From Myrica gale (taxonomy: Eukaryota > Streptophyta > Magnoliopsida > Fagales > Myricaceae), in the NCBI GenBank assembly GCA_963930655.1, contig OZ005617.1, positions 622,501 through 686,500 on the forward strand: DNA of 64,000 nucleotides. The letters run 5' to 3'. Below the pieces are notes generated by a model that was not told where the DNA came from, did not search any database, and saw nothing but the letters and a program-made list of their open reading frames with translations. The position numbers and the translations under genes are program-made. Each line of letters begins with the position of its first letter. Position 1 is the stretch's first letter. This document shows positions 10,512-21,125 of the stretch, piece after piece.

Positions 10512-13327
10512 TCATACAGGTTTCTCACCAGGCAGGTATGATGGAGAAGCACCTTCAATCTGGTTCTTTCTTCTGTTAAAGATGCCGCTGATATTAGGCA
10601 GAAGTGCTTTCTTTGAAACAGACGTCTTCTCCTTCTCCAACTTCCGGGTCTGGATAATATCTGCTGGTGGGTTCTGCTTTTGAAGCCTATAGTGGTGCGG
10701 GGATGATTCTGCTGACATCTCTGTTTCTGCCAAAATCAGAGATGCAGCTTCAGCTGCCTTCTTTTGTTCTCGTTCCCGCCACCTCCGGAGCTCTCCCTCC
10801 ACTGCTCTCTTGGCTGCCTCAGCCATCTCTGCCCTCTTCAAATCTGCCTCAGTTGTAGCCTTCATATCCTCAATCTCCTTCTGAGTTGCCTCTAACCTCT
10901 TGAGGGCTTCGTTTTCACTAGCCTTCACAGCTTCTACCTGAGCAATGGCAGCAGCCACTTTCATTTCTGCTAATGTGTCAGACTCCTCAACCTTACGGCT
11001 CAAAGACTCAAACTCCTCCTTAGATATTGTGATCTTGGCACCAGACTCAGAGGTAGATGCGCGTGCAGCATTTGTTCTCTCAGACAAGACCTTAATCTGA
11101 TCAAGGGCCCTTGTCTCTGCAGCTTTTGCTTCTTCAGCTTCTTCCAAAGCAACTCTCAATTTATCTTCCTCTTCTTCCAATGCATTTTTCGTTGCTTCAG
11201 CTTCTTTCTTCAACCCCTCTGCTTTAGTCTTCATCTCTTCTGCTTCTTGCCTTGCATTTTTGGTTTCCAAAGAAAGCTGATTAAGTGTGGAGATCAGTTC
11301 GTCGGAGGCCCCTCTTGCTTTAGATTCCTCCACTAAGCATGCCTCAAGCTCAGACTTGACTTTCCGTAGCTTGACATGCAGATTCCCAGCAATCGAATCT
11401 GTTTCAGCTTCCTTTGCCTTCAGCTCAGAATGCTCCTTCTTCACATTATCCAGCTCCACCTTGAGAGCTTCAACCAAGCTTTTCAGGGCGATTTCCTCTT
11501 CTGCAACCTTCTGTAGTGACTCCTTGGCATCATCCAACTCTGAAGTCACAGTTTTCACACACTCTAAATCTGAAGCCTTTGCATTTTCCATTTGCTTTTG
11601 CAGAGCCTCAATTTGCTTTGTAGCATCGGCCAGCTGCACTTCAAGATTTTTGGTGAGTTCAGGCTCCAACTCTTTCTTCAAAGAAAGCAATTTCTTCGCT
11701 GACTCTTCCAGGGTAGCCTTATACGCCTGTCTCTGGACATCCTTTTCAGCAAATATCTTTGCTTGCTCTTGCAGAGCTTGAGATGTTGCGAGCTTCACTT
11801 GCCCAGTTGATTCCTGCAAACTTGAAATACCCTTAGAGAGCTCATTAGCTTTCTCCATGTTTGCCTTGGCCGCATCTTCAGCTTCTGTTGCTTGCTTTAA
11901 GGCAGCCGCTTTTGCTTCCAAGGATGCATCACAGTCCTGATGGAGTCTCCTTAATTCTTGTTTGGCAGCATCAAGCTCAGTAATGACTGTCATGTACTGC
12001 TCTCTTGTGCTTTCTAAGTCTTCTTTCGAAGCACCAGTAGTTCCAGTTGTGTAGCCAGAGTTTGATTCTTGAAGCTGCTTTTCCTGATTCTTTGCTGCTT
12101 CCATTGCCTTGGCTGTTGATTCCTTGGATTCACTAAGTGAAGTCAGCTTCTGAGTTAAATCCTCAACTGTTTTTTTAGCCTTCTCAACCTCTACAATGGC
12201 TTGGGCTTTTGTATTTTCAGCGTTCTCAAGTTGTTCCTTCAACTTGTTCAGCTCTTTCTGAGCCAGGTGAAGCTGTGTCTCCTTGGCCATTATTCTCTGC
12301 AGTGAAGTGCCAAAAAATATCATCTTTGGAACTCAAAAGGTGCGACTGAATAATAGTCTAGATAATTGAGTAAACACTTGGCTGTGAGCAATTATCTCTG
12401 GCAATAAACCCTCTTATAAGAACTATAAAGGAATGTCTAGTGACGAAAAGAAAATCAGCTGCAAATTCCTTAAAAAGAAAAGCTATCACAACTTTTTCCC
12501 CTGGTCCCTTTAGAAATACGTGTTTCCACTTAATTCAGTAGTGACTAGACTCTAACTTCTACCCCACCACTAAAGAACCTTAAATAAAGAAGAAGCTGCA
12601 AGTTTCCACTACAAGAACCCAATATTGAAGTGTATGCATAACAAACGAAGGTACACAGCCAAATCTATCTTCCCCAACAATGCTTCAATCTTCATAGGAA
12701 GTCCCTTGATATGAAAATCAGAAACATCATCCAAAAGAAAAGTGAGAGAGGAAGCTAAAAGTTTGAAGTCCTAGCAACATCCACAGGAGAAAAAGAAAAA
12801 AGGCCCACACATGCTAGCTTCTTGGCACAAGTGTAACATTCACGTCATATGTGCCTTAACTGTTAGTTACTACTTCCATAACAACAACACAATCAAGAAC
12901 AATGGCTTTTAATAGCAAGACTAGTAGTGATGCCTTTTGGCCAGAAAATGTTAACAGAAAACAAAGAAAAGTACCATATAGCCATATTTATATATTTTCA
13001 TGTAAAGGCAGCCCTGCATACAAGACCATTAAGTTCTCCAATTTTGTGGGTGAGAGGTAGCTATTTTTCAACTCATTTATACCAAAAGTAGGACAGATCT
13101 TATGTACACTGTTCACAGCACTTGAGAAATAAAAAAACCACAAATACCTCTGCAGAATGAGGTTTCGCCTTCTTAATGGCAGGCTTTTCCCCAGATAAAG
13201 CACCTTCACCAAATAGGGAAACAGCATCTTTAACGGATTGAAATGGCGCACTGGTGTCTATCTCTCCCACCTCCCCTCCTTTAGGATTAGGAGAGCTGGT
13301 AGCATGTTGACGGTCTTTTGCAACCAT
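10512..13327 (-). CDS. WEB-family coiled-coil protein (DUF827), TREPH1-like
   Basis: There are two coding exons: 13327-13148 (60 codons) and 12296-10512 (594 codons plus stop). Together they give 654 residues joined in phase 0 (HSAE|RIMAKETQLHLAQKEL). The N-terminus carries the family signature GEVGEIDTSAPFQSVKDAVSLFGEG. Residues about 62-560 are an almost unbroken Lys/Glu/Ala coiled coil (for example LHLAQKELNKLKEQLENAE and LRVALEEAEEAKAAETRAL). The C-terminus is basic and ends LLPNISGIFNRRKNQIEGAS...YLPGEKPV. WEB/PMI2-type proteins organise actin-based chloroplast movement. The close relative At5g55860 (TREPH1, from memory) is a touch-regulated phosphoprotein. Ser630 in PNISGIF lies near the C-terminal position I recall for its phosphosite. 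The Met at 12287 inside exon 2 is not the start, because the upstream exon carries the conserved N-terminus. Confidence 0.92.
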
Positions 13328-14042
13328 ACTGCTGTAGTTGGTTTCTTTACTCCTGTCAATTGTGCCTGTTGAAAGAAATTTAAAAAAGAAGTTAATTTTG
13401 AAGGCATTAGAGAAGGAAGAATAGAAAGGAAGGTCACATCAAATCGAAAACACATCAAACATGTCTCAGCGAGTAGAAGGTGAACTTCAAAGCCCTAGAG
13501 ATACAAAATCCCCAAAATCTTGCATAAGAAAAAGCCCACATATCTGCATCTCCCAAAAGAGCAACAACCATGCTGCACTCAACTCAACTTCTGTCCAATC
13601 CTAAAATCTTTTCTGTAAGACCTCTAGCTTTCAAAATAGCAGTATTGAACTCTCAGGGTATCTCAAATTGAGTCCCCAGGACCAGCAATCATGAAAAAAC
13701 TGTTACATCATTATAATATAAAGTGACCACATATAGCGCATTACATTGATCATTGCTAACTCATGAGTAATTAGGTGAGTATATAAATTTAATCCCCCCC
13801 CAAAAAAGAAAAAAAAATATCGCCAAAAAGAAACTTGAGCTCTATTAATTTTAGTTACTTCAACTACAGAAAAATATAGAAGAAAGAAAAATGCGAAAAC
13901 TAAAGTTTGCTCAAAAGCAACAAAGAAGCATAAGAAACAAACCAAAAATAACAGTAACTGAAAATGATTGCTCGCCACGAAAGATAATGGAAAAAAAAAG
14001 AGCTTGACGATAGATTAAAGAACAAAGAACACCTTGCTTACC
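13328..14042 (-). other. 5' UTR intron of the WEB-family gene
   Basis: Reading the minus strand, CCAG|GTAAGC at 14042/14041 is a strong donor. TTTCAACAG just before 13366 is a strong acceptor, after which about 40 nt of leader precede the ATG at 13327. So the leader probably begins upstream of 14042, is interrupted by an intron of about 675 bp, and resumes before the start codon. This is inferred from splice signals only. Confidence 0.55.
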
Positions 14043-14793
14043 TGGAAACCCTAATCAAACCTAGTAATCATTCAAGGGTCAAAATAGAAAAAAGAGCCAG
14101 TCTTTAGAGCCAGAGCACCACCCAACACGATGTTCCAATTAGAAACGACCTTTCTTAGATCATCTTCTCTGACCTTCCATCTTCAGAGAAAAATCAAAAA
14201 AGCCTTTGAAATTTCAACACCAAAACAGGTAAGCCCACCAAGAGACGTTCTCAGCCGCTGCAAGAACCTTCAAAAAAACAATTCTCGTAAAAGAAAGTGT
14301 AGCTCTCGGGATTCTAGCGATACGGAGAATCAACCTCTAGGGGGTGAATCTGAAATGGTGTCTGAGAGAATCAAAACGGTACCGAGAGAGAGAGAGAGAG
14401 ATTGGGTTTAAAATTTCGAAAGGTGTTCGAGACTATAAAATTTTTATATCAGCGACTCAGTTTCACAGAGAGAGACAGAGAGCGAGCTGGGGCCTGGGGG
14501 TGTATATTTGGACAGAATTGCGCGAAAATCTGGTGCAACGCTAAATTTTGTACCCTCTGAACCCTTCCAGCTGTATGTTGTATGCGTAGGACATATTTGC
14601 CATTAGTTTTAGATGGGGGGCTCGCGTATCTCATTCGTACAATTCCACAGAGCACGAACGCGAAGAATAACTCGTAGACGATTTAACCCGGAGTTTTATT
14701 GGAGGATGGGGGCCCAATGGGCGGGGATGACACGTGAGCAGGTGGCGCGCCATCCAGAGAAAAGTTTGGGAGGCCCTTTGCCCCTTTGGTTTG
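14043..14793 (-). promoter_or_regulatory. First untranslated exon and promoter of the WEB gene
   Basis: The region has GA/CT tracts at about 14385-14402 and 14465-14485, typical of plant core promoters and leaders. It is bounded on the right by the LINE target-site duplication at 14794. The transcription start is not determinable by eye. Confidence 0.35.
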
Positions 14794-14810
14794 GTTCTAT
14801 TAGACTTTTC
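14794..14810. repeat. Target-site duplication of the LINE (left copy)
   Basis: The 17-bp GTTCTATTAGACTTTTC is identical to 21109-21125. It directly abuts the 18-nt T-tract that is the LINE poly(A) tail on this strand. Confidence 0.95.
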
Positions 14811-14851
14811 TTTTTTTTTTTTTTTTTTCTCAGCAAACGCCCTGCATCACA

Positions 14852-17800
14852 TTACGAATCCAGAGTCAAAACAGACCCATTGTCACAATCTGTTACAGAG
14901 GTGGGCAAAATATCCAAACTAATACATCCAGCAATGTCAGAATTAATACACCAATGAGCTAAATTGTGCGCAGCAAAATTCCCCTCACGCGGGGTCCAAC
15001 TAAAGCGCCAGCTGGGATTAGCCTCAAGAAGGCTTCGAATGGTCTCCACTTCCCCTGCAATCTCCCAATCAGGCGTGACATGCCGAGACTGCACTTGATT
15101 CACTAGCTCCAAACAATCTCCTTCAATACAAATGGAATAGCCCGCAACGCAATTAGCAACAGAACAAGCTAACCTCGCAGCTCGAGCCTCCCCTTTAAGT
15201 GGAGAAGTGCCAAGCACTTTCCCCACATGAGCCTGCTGAATAACACCTTTACTGTCTCTACAAATCGCGGCAAAAACCAGGGTATCATTAGAAACAGCAG
15301 TATCATAATTAATCTTGAAGCTGCCACAAAGAGGAGGAACCCAAGAACAACAGGTAGCACTAGCTTTAACTTCCCAAGCTGCTAAATGGTCAAAATATCT
15401 ACGCCGAATATAGGCAATCATGAACTCCGGGTCCAGAGGGACTTGGCTATGCACAACTTGATTGCGGAAAAACCAGATAGCATCAAGCGTAACAGCCACA
15501 GACAAAAGCAAATGCTGCCAACTCTCCCTGAGTCCACAAGGAAGATTACGAGACTCCAATAAAAATTGCATCCACTCAGAGAAAGGAAGCTCCGTAAACG
15601 GCGCAGTACACAGAGACCAGGGTCCAGTGCGCCAAAGCATAATACTCCAATGACAGGCTAAAAACAAATGGGAAGTGGTCTCGGGATACTGCCTGCAAAA
15701 GGGGCACAAGCAACTATCCGGATCATCTCGCCACGTCCCCAATTTACCTCGCAGTGGCAAAGCTTCAGCCGTTACCTTCCAAAGCATCAAACGAAGCCGA
15801 TGTTGCAACTTCAATTGCCAAAGCTTTCGCCACTGTTCCTTGGTCAAACGACTAGAACCAGAACCCCTACTATGTTGGATAAAATCATAGGCAGATTTGG
15901 CAGTAAGAACACCCTTGCTATTATGGATCCAGAGGGGAACATCAACTCTGGGGCTAGGAGTGAGCGAAATGTTAACAATGGCATCAGCTGAGGATGGTTC
16001 AAAAATTTGACGGATGAGGCTCTCATTCCAGGTATGAGTATCCACCCTAATTAAATCCTTTACAACATTCACCCCTCGACTGACCAGGGCTCCAGGCAGA
16101 ATTTTCGGAACAAACCCTACCACACCAGGTATCCAAGGGTCACACCAAATATTAATTGCATCCCCCCCTCTAATCCTCCAGCAAAACCCCGCAGAAATAA
16201 TATCGCGAACTTGCAGAAGACTACTCCAAATCCAAGACACGCCCCCAGACGCAGTAGCAGAGAGAAAGTTAAAACGCCTGCAATACTTAGCCTCAAGAGC
16301 TCGCACCCAAAGAAGATCTCTATTACTAAGCATATTCCACCCTAACTTAGCCAAAAGAGCCCTGTTAGTGTCCTCCATGCTACGAAGACCCAAACCACCC
16401 TGATCTTTAGGTGTACAAATAACCTGCCATGCTTTGGGATGAAAGTGTCGTTGATGATCATCATCAAATCCCCACCAAAAGTTCTTAAGCCGAGTATCAA
16501 TGAACCGAAGGACTCCTTTCGGCAACATGAAAACCGCCATATAGTGAGTAGGTAAGGCAGCAGCTACAGCCTGAATAAGGACAGTACGCCCAGCTTGGGA
16601 CAAAGATTTGGCTTTCCACCCTGAGACGCGCTTGCTGATTTTCTCTTTGAGATCACGACACGCTTGAGTACGAGATCTTGGAATGCACAAAGGTAAACCC
16701 AAGTAACTACCCGCCAGCTGGCCATGTTGTAGCCGCATGATATTGGTAACAGCCTCCTTGGCAGTTTGACTCATGTTGCGGCTGAAGTGTAAGAAAGATT
16801 TTTGAGAATTTATGAGTTGGCCAGACCATAGTGCAAAAGAGGATAGACAATGTTGAATCGTCGCAACTTCTCTCTCATTAGCCCTGCAAAATAGCATCAC
16901 ATCATCTGCAAATAGAAGATGGGAGATGGGAGGAGCACGCCGAGCAATACGAATACCATGGATGCGATTAGCCGTTTCTTCCTTGTGCAACATCCGAGAA
17001 AGGACCTCCGTAACGAGGACAAAAAGGAATGGAGACAAAGGGTCCCCTTGTCGCAAACCCCGACTTGGTCTAAACATCCCATGCGGTGACCCATTTAATA
17101 AAATAGAGAAAGACACAGTAGAGACGCACTGTAAAATCCATTGTCGCCAGGTCGCTGAAAATCCAAAACATTTAAGGATTTCCATGAGAAAGCCCCAATC
17201 CACCTTGTCATAGGCCTTTTCCATGTCAATCTTAGCCGCAATAAGCCCGCCCCGACCTTGCTTTCTTTTCAGAGTGTGCATAAGCTCATGAACCAAAATA
17301 AGATTTTCGTGGATGTTTCTATTAGGGACAAAAGCATTCTGGTTGCCCGAAATTAACTTGGGTAAGACCACCTTCAGCCGAGTTGATAAGATTTTGGAGA
17401 TAATCTTATAATTGACATTGCACAAGCTGATTGGGCGATATTGACCTATAGAACTGGGATTCTCAAGTTTCGGAATAAGCACTATATTGGAATGGTTCAG
17501 TTGACGGAGAAGATATCCGCTTTCAAAAAAACGACGCACCATCGTGATCACCTCCAGTTTGACAATACTCCAATACTTCTGATAAAACAAAGCAGTAAAG
17601 CCATCCGGCCCAGGTGCTTTGGACGAACCCAAACTCCGAACAGCCCTCCAAATCTCTAAGTCAGCAGGAACGGAGCACAGCATGGCATTGTCCTCCCCAG
17701 AGATGAGTTCAGGAATGAGCCCATTTAAGCCTTGAGGAAACTGAGTGTGAGTACGGGCAAAACGCCCCTCAAAATGAGATTGAAAGTGACGGCTTATCTC

Positions 17801-18961
17801 CTCCGTGTTAGAAAGCCAAGCACCATCATCCGATTTTATAGCATCAATCGTATTCCGTCGCCTTCTAATAACAGTAGACAAATGAAAAAATTTAGTGTTT
17901 AAATCAGGGGTAGTGAGCCAAGTTACCCGAGATTTTTGCTTCCAAAGAGTCTCCTCCTCCTTCTGAGCTTGCAAGAGCTTTATCCGGATCTCACGTTCAA
18001 CATGCTGTAAATAAGGGAAGTTATCACTTCCCTGAATAGAATTCAGCTCCTCTTGCAGATGGTGAATTTTGGACTGAATGTTACCGAAAACCTCCTTGTT
18101 CCACCTTCGTAAAGCATCCTTGGTTGCCTTAAGACGGTGGCACAAAGCATATGCCGGCGAGCCGCTTCCATCATATTTCCATGATTCCTCCACCACCCTC
18201 TGACATCGACTGTCACCAGCCCAAAATGCCTCAAAACGGAAGGGACGAGGGCCCAAGTTCAACTCACCCACGGTGTCCAATACAATAGGAGAATGGTCAG
18301 AGGCCACTCTAGGAAGGTGCCTAACCAAAGCTCGGGGAAATAAGCTTCTCCAATCACCGTTGGCAATTCCTCTATCAAGCCTCTCAAGAATCAATCCGCT
18401 CCCTTGTCTACCATTACACCATGTAAAACGACCACCCACAAAACCCAAATCGACCATACCGGTACGCATGGCAAACTGCCGCATAGCACCAGCATTATAA
18501 GAACCCACTCTACGTCCCCCAGATTTATCACACTGATCCATAACAGCATTAAAATCGCCCATGCAAACCCATGGACCACCAAAATCCAAACCATGACATT
18601 CCAAAACATACCAAAAACTATCTTTATTCAACCAATCTGGGGGGCCATACACAAAAGACACCATCCAACGATGGCTCGGGGGGTCAGAACAAACAAAAAG
18701 ATTCAAAATATGATCGTTACAAAAACCAACAGAACAATCAACACCAAGCTTCCAAGCAACCGTCAAACCTCCTTTAGTGCCTCTAGGAGGAATTTCAAAA
18801 CAATCACTGAACCCCATCGTCCGCAGCGTACTCCCACACCCCTGAGACTTGGTTTCGGCAAGGCAAAGGATCTCAGGTTGGTGTTGCCGAACCACCCTCC
18901 TGAGATGTCGAATTGCCGTGGCTCGACGAAAACCACGGCAATTCCAAAATAAGGTTTTCAT
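14852..18961 (-). CDS. LINE ORF2: endonuclease / reverse transcriptase / RNase H
   Basis: This is a 1369-residue polyprotein. Residues 1-230 are the APE-like endonuclease (NCRG at 7, AETK at 35, GDFNAV at 135, SDHSPI at 221). Residues about 490-750 are the reverse transcriptase (LIPK, QYRPISLCN, KIDMEKAYDKVDW, GLRQGDPLSPFLF, and catalytic FADD at 684-687). Residues about 1010-1110 are the zf-RVT zinc region (CPFCRQYPETTSHLFLAC). Residues about 1200-1330 are an RVT_3-type RNase H with NYDTAV, KGEARAARLA, IEGDCLEL and the His-containing REGNFAAHNLAHW. All catalytic motifs look intact. The start ATG overlaps the ORF1 stop as ATGA (18961-18958). The protein nicks target DNA and copies the LINE RNA in the nucleus. 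Confidence 0.95.
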   Translation of the reverse strand: MKTLFWNCRGFRRATAIRHLRRVVRQHQPEILCLAETKSQGCGSTLRTMGFSDCFEIPPRGTKGGLTVAWKLGVDCSVGFCNDHILNLFVCSDPPSHRWMVSFVYGPPDWLNKDSFWYVLECHGLDFGGPWVCMGDFNAVMDQCDKSGGRRVGSYNAGAMRQFAMRTGMVDLGFVGGRFTWCNGRQGSGLILERLDRGIANGDWRSLFPRALVRHLPRVASDHSPIVLDTVGELNLGPRPFRFEAFWAGDSRCQRVVEESWKYDGSGSPAYALCHRLKATKDALRRWNKEVFGNIQSKIHHLQEELNSIQGSDNFPYLQHVEREIRIKLLQAQKEEETLWKQKSRVTWLTTPDLNTKFFHLSTVIRRRRNTIDAIKSDDGAWLSNTEEISRHFQSHFEGRFARTHTQFPQGLNGLIPELISGEDNAMLCSVPADLEIWRAVRSLGSSKAPGPDGFTALFYQKYWSIVKLEVITMVRRFFESGYLLRQLNHSNIVLIPKLENPSSIGQYRPISLCNVNYKIISKILSTRLKVVLPKLISGNQNAFVPNRNIHENLILVHELMHTLKRKQGRGGLIAAKIDMEKAYDKVDWGFLMEILKCFGFSATWRQWILQCVSTVSFSILLNGSPHGMFRPSRGLRQGDPLSPFLFVLVTEVLSRMLHKEETANRIHGIRIARRAPPISHLLFADDVMLFCRANEREVATIQHCLSSFALWSGQLINSQKSFLHFSRNMSQTAKEAVTNIMRLQHGQLAGSYLGLPLCIPRSRTQACRDLKEKISKRVSGWKAKSLSQAGRTVLIQAVAAALPTHYMAVFMLPKGVLRFIDTRLKNFWWGFDDDHQRHFHPKAWQVICTPKDQGGLGLRSMEDTNRALLAKLGWNMLSNRDLLWVRALEAKYCRRFNFLSATASGGVSWIWSSLLQVRDIISAGFCWRIRGGDAINIWCDPWIPGVVGFVPKILPGALVSRGVNVVKDLIRVDTHTWNESLIRQIFEPSSADAIVNISLTPSPRVDVPLWIHNSKGVLTAKSAYDFIQHSRGSGSSRLTKEQWRKLWQLKLQHRLRLMLWKVTAEALPLRGKLGTWRDDPDSCLCPFCRQYPETTSHLFLACHWSIMLWRTGPWSLCTAPFTELPFSEWMQFLLESRNLPCGLRESWQHLLLSVAVTLDAIWFFRNQVVHSQVPLDPEFMIAYIRRRYFDHLAAWEVKASATCCSWVPPLCGSFKINYDTAVSNDTLVFAAICRDSKGVIQQAHVGKVLGTSPLKGEARAARLACSVANCVAGYSICIEGDCLELVNQVQSRHVTPDWEIAGEVETIRSLLEANPSWRFSWTPREGNFAAHNLAHWCINSDIAGCISLDILPTSVTDCDNGSVLTLDS

Positions 18962-20787
18962 GGTGGAAGGGGGGACGGGTGCACGCCCGCCACCCCAACC
19001 ATGAGGAAATGATTATCTGCCTGCTCCTCATCACGCAGAGTGAGTTCCGATAAAGTCGTCGAACCTGGAGATGAAGAAACTCCAGCCTTACTGTTCTTCT
19101 GACACTTCCTTGCGGGGCCCTTTAAAGTAGCCCGCTTAGGCTTACGACTGGTGCGTTTGTAAAGGTGACGAAGAGGACTGTGAACATTCACTGCAGGCAA
19201 AGAGGGTGCGTCATCACCGCTTCCAGTGCTTAACCGCTTCACCGCAAATCCAATATGATGCTCTTCTTCCCATCCTCTCTTTTTGTTTAAAACGGGGCTG
19301 AGATCAGGAGAGGAAATTGCACCCAAGGGATAGCCCGCTCTCTTCATGATATGGGCTTTCCTCCGCGTCGGTGGTATAGGGGCTTTGCCGTTGGGGTCCA
19401 GCCCGCCAGTAGAGTCTGAAGCCAAAGACAGCTGACGAGGAGGCTCTTGAGTTACGAGAATCAGGGGCCCGACGAGTGGGCTTTCGCTCGTCGGCTCACT
19501 GCCAGGCCCAAGGCCAGTGCTATCGTGGGCTCCACCTTGTTTCCCTGCCCTCGGTACCTCCACTTTTCCAACCAGATCAATACAGTTAGGCCCCTGGGTG
19601 TGGTTCGCAACCATATGCCTAGCTGTCCCTTTCAGCTTTGCCACAGCATCCCACTCCCGCAGCACTACTTCTAGTTCTGCCTCGTCATCCCACTCTTCGA
19701 TGCAACTGTCAGCCGGCCTTTCAGACAAATCCGTTGAGTTCAGTTGACGTGAGGGAGCTTCTATCACAGAATTGACAACCCCAATCTTGAGAGGTGCTGT
19801 TCCCGAGGCCACAACACCCAACGGTTCCACCCCACCGCCAGCATGGTCATCTCCTTCCGCCTGAGGAGTCTTGTGTGCCAAAAGCACCGCCCTACTGGGC
19901 GCCTCCGATGGCTGCACCCCAGAATTCCCTTGCTGTCCGCTGCCAGACCCAAGGGATGGAGATAAGGCTCCATGAGCTACAGAAGGAAGCAAAGACTGAG
20001 AGGGCATAGGTAAATCCTCTCGACTACGGCGAAAAAACTCTTTGTTGGGTACAGGACCAACAACCTTCATCCAAGGACCATAGACAGAGGTCACTGCTGG
20101 GGTAGCACTGGATGAGCATAAAAACTGCATATGACCCAGCATACCACATGCATAACAAAACCCAGCAAGTCGTTCAAATTTGAATTGGACCCATAAGTCC
20201 TCAGTTGCAGACCGCTTCAGCTGATGACCAGCCGGGAGAGGTTTTCTTGAGTCAAACAAAACCTTAACACGAATGTAGGGGACGCACCAAATCTTCTTCT
20301 CCTTCTTGCCCTCGATCACTAACACCTCCCCTACTGTCTCCATGATAGCCCGAGCTGTAGTTTCATTGGAGCGTTCGAGGGGAAGCCCATGAATCTGGAT
20401 CCAAACCGGGAACGTCATGAGGTCAATCTCCTGCCAAGTACAGCCAGCCAACCAAACTTTGAGGATGAGAGCATATCCCTTTACAGTCCATGGTTGACGG
20501 TCCAGCGCCTTGTCCCGGTTGAGCTTCGAGCTGAACTCGAAAATGAAGGTGTTTGCAGCAAGTTCTGCCACCTCCAGCTTGGTCTCAAAAGCCCATGCTT
20601 TACTAAGAATACCACGGACAGCATGGACTGGCAGATGTTTAAGGGATATGAGACGCCCCACCAAAACACTTCCTGCGATCTCAACCACTTCGGGTGAGGG
20701 GGTCATCTCTTGAGGATTGTCGGAACTCCAGTTAAGCTCCGTCGTGCGTTGCGTAATCTTCTCCACTTCGTGTCGCAAGCTATCCAT
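18958..20787 (-). CDS. LINE ORF1: gag-like RNA-binding protein with DUF4283 and zinc knuckle
   Basis: I place the start at 20787 (MDSLRHEVEKITQRTTELNW), giving 609 residues. The open frame continues upstream to 21048, but that 87-residue leader is hydrophobic and Trp/Leu/Pro-rich, unlike plant LINE ORF1 proteins. Residues about 45-200 form a DUF4283-like RNA-binding fold (WTVKGYALILKVWL, PVWIQIHGLPLE). A canonical CX2CX4HX4C knuckle (CYACGMLGHMQFLC) follows. After it comes a long low-complexity Pro/Ser/Gly tail with basic stretches near the C-terminus (RTSRKPKRATLKGPARK). The last codon before the stop overlaps the ORF2 start. It probably coats the LINE RNA. Confidence 0.88.
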   Translation of the reverse strand: MDSLRHEVEKITQRTTELNWSSDNPQEMTPSPEVVEIAGSVLVGRLISLKHLPVHAVRGILSKAWAFETKLEVAELAANTFIFEFSSKLNRDKALDRQPWTVKGYALILKVWLAGCTWQEIDLMTFPVWIQIHGLPLERSNETTARAIMETVGEVLVIEGKKEKKIWCVPYIRVKVLFDSRKPLPAGHQLKRSATEDLWVQFKFERLAGFCYACGMLGHMQFLCSSSATPAVTSVYGPWMKVVGPVPNKEFFRRSREDLPMPSQSLLPSVAHGALSPSLGSGSGQQGNSGVQPSEAPSRAVLLAHKTPQAEGDDHAGGGVEPLGVVASGTAPLKIGVVNSVIEAPSRQLNSTDLSERPADSCIEEWDDEAELEVVLREWDAVAKLKGTARHMVANHTQGPNCIDLVGKVEVPRAGKQGGAHDSTGLGPGSEPTSESPLVGPLILVTQEPPRQLSLASDSTGGLDPNGKAPIPPTRRKAHIMKRAGYPLGAISSPDLSPVLNKKRGWEEEHHIGFAVKRLSTGSGDDAPSLPAVNVHSPLRHLYKRTSRKPKRATLKGPARKCQKNSKAGVSSSPGSTTLSELTLRDEEQADNHFLMVGVAGVHPSPLPP

Positions 20788-21108
20788 GAGAACTAACCGG
20801 GGGTGTAAGGCAAGATAAAGGACGAAGAGAGGATGGTAGGACCAAGGAAGAGGGGGGCCGAAAATATAGAGGCAAAACAACACCCAACCTGCCAACCGAG
20901 GAAGAGACAGAAAAGACATCGCCGCCCGACCAGAAGAGGCGGCAGGAGGAGCCGCCCAGCAAAAACAGCGAAGAAAAGCACCAGCGATCATGTTACCCAG
21001 GCAAAAGCCTGAAGACACAGGTTCCCAGAAGGGTTGTACGGATAGCACCTAAAGCTCACGAGAAGACTCCTTTTGAGTCACTGCGTTCTTCTTGAAATTA
21101 CTGTTTTT

Positions 21109-21125
21109 GTTCTATTAGACTTTTC
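21109..21125. repeat. Target-site duplication of the LINE (right copy)
   Basis: Exact copy of 14794-14810 at the 5' end of the minus-strand LINE. It fixes the right border of the element. Confidence 0.95.

Larger units (their letters stand above)
14811..21108 (-). mobile_element. Complete L1-type LINE retrotransposon
   Basis: The 6298-bp element lies between perfect 17-bp direct repeats, in minus orientation. From its 5' end it has about 320 bp of leader, ORF1 (609 codons from 20787), ORF2 (1369 codons), only about 23 bp of 3' UTR, and an 18-nt A-tail (14811-14828). Both ORFs are free of stops and frameshifts, and the duplications show no mismatch. Together these indicate a recent insertion. 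An APE-type endonuclease, reverse transcriptase, CCHC-bearing ORF1 protein and an RNase H domain at the ORF2 C-terminus are the hallmarks of plant L1 LINEs. It inserted upstream of the WEB gene, about 750 bp from the inferred leader donor. Confidence 0.96.

Noticed and set aside
11287..11781. Plus-strand 164-codon frame opposite the WEB coiled coil
   Set aside because: Ser/Phe/Ala-rich antisense shadow of Lys/Glu codons, with no independent signal.
18404..18952. Plus-strand 182-codon frame opposite LINE ORF2
   Set aside because: Thr/Asn/His-rich shadow of the endonuclease domain with no known fold.
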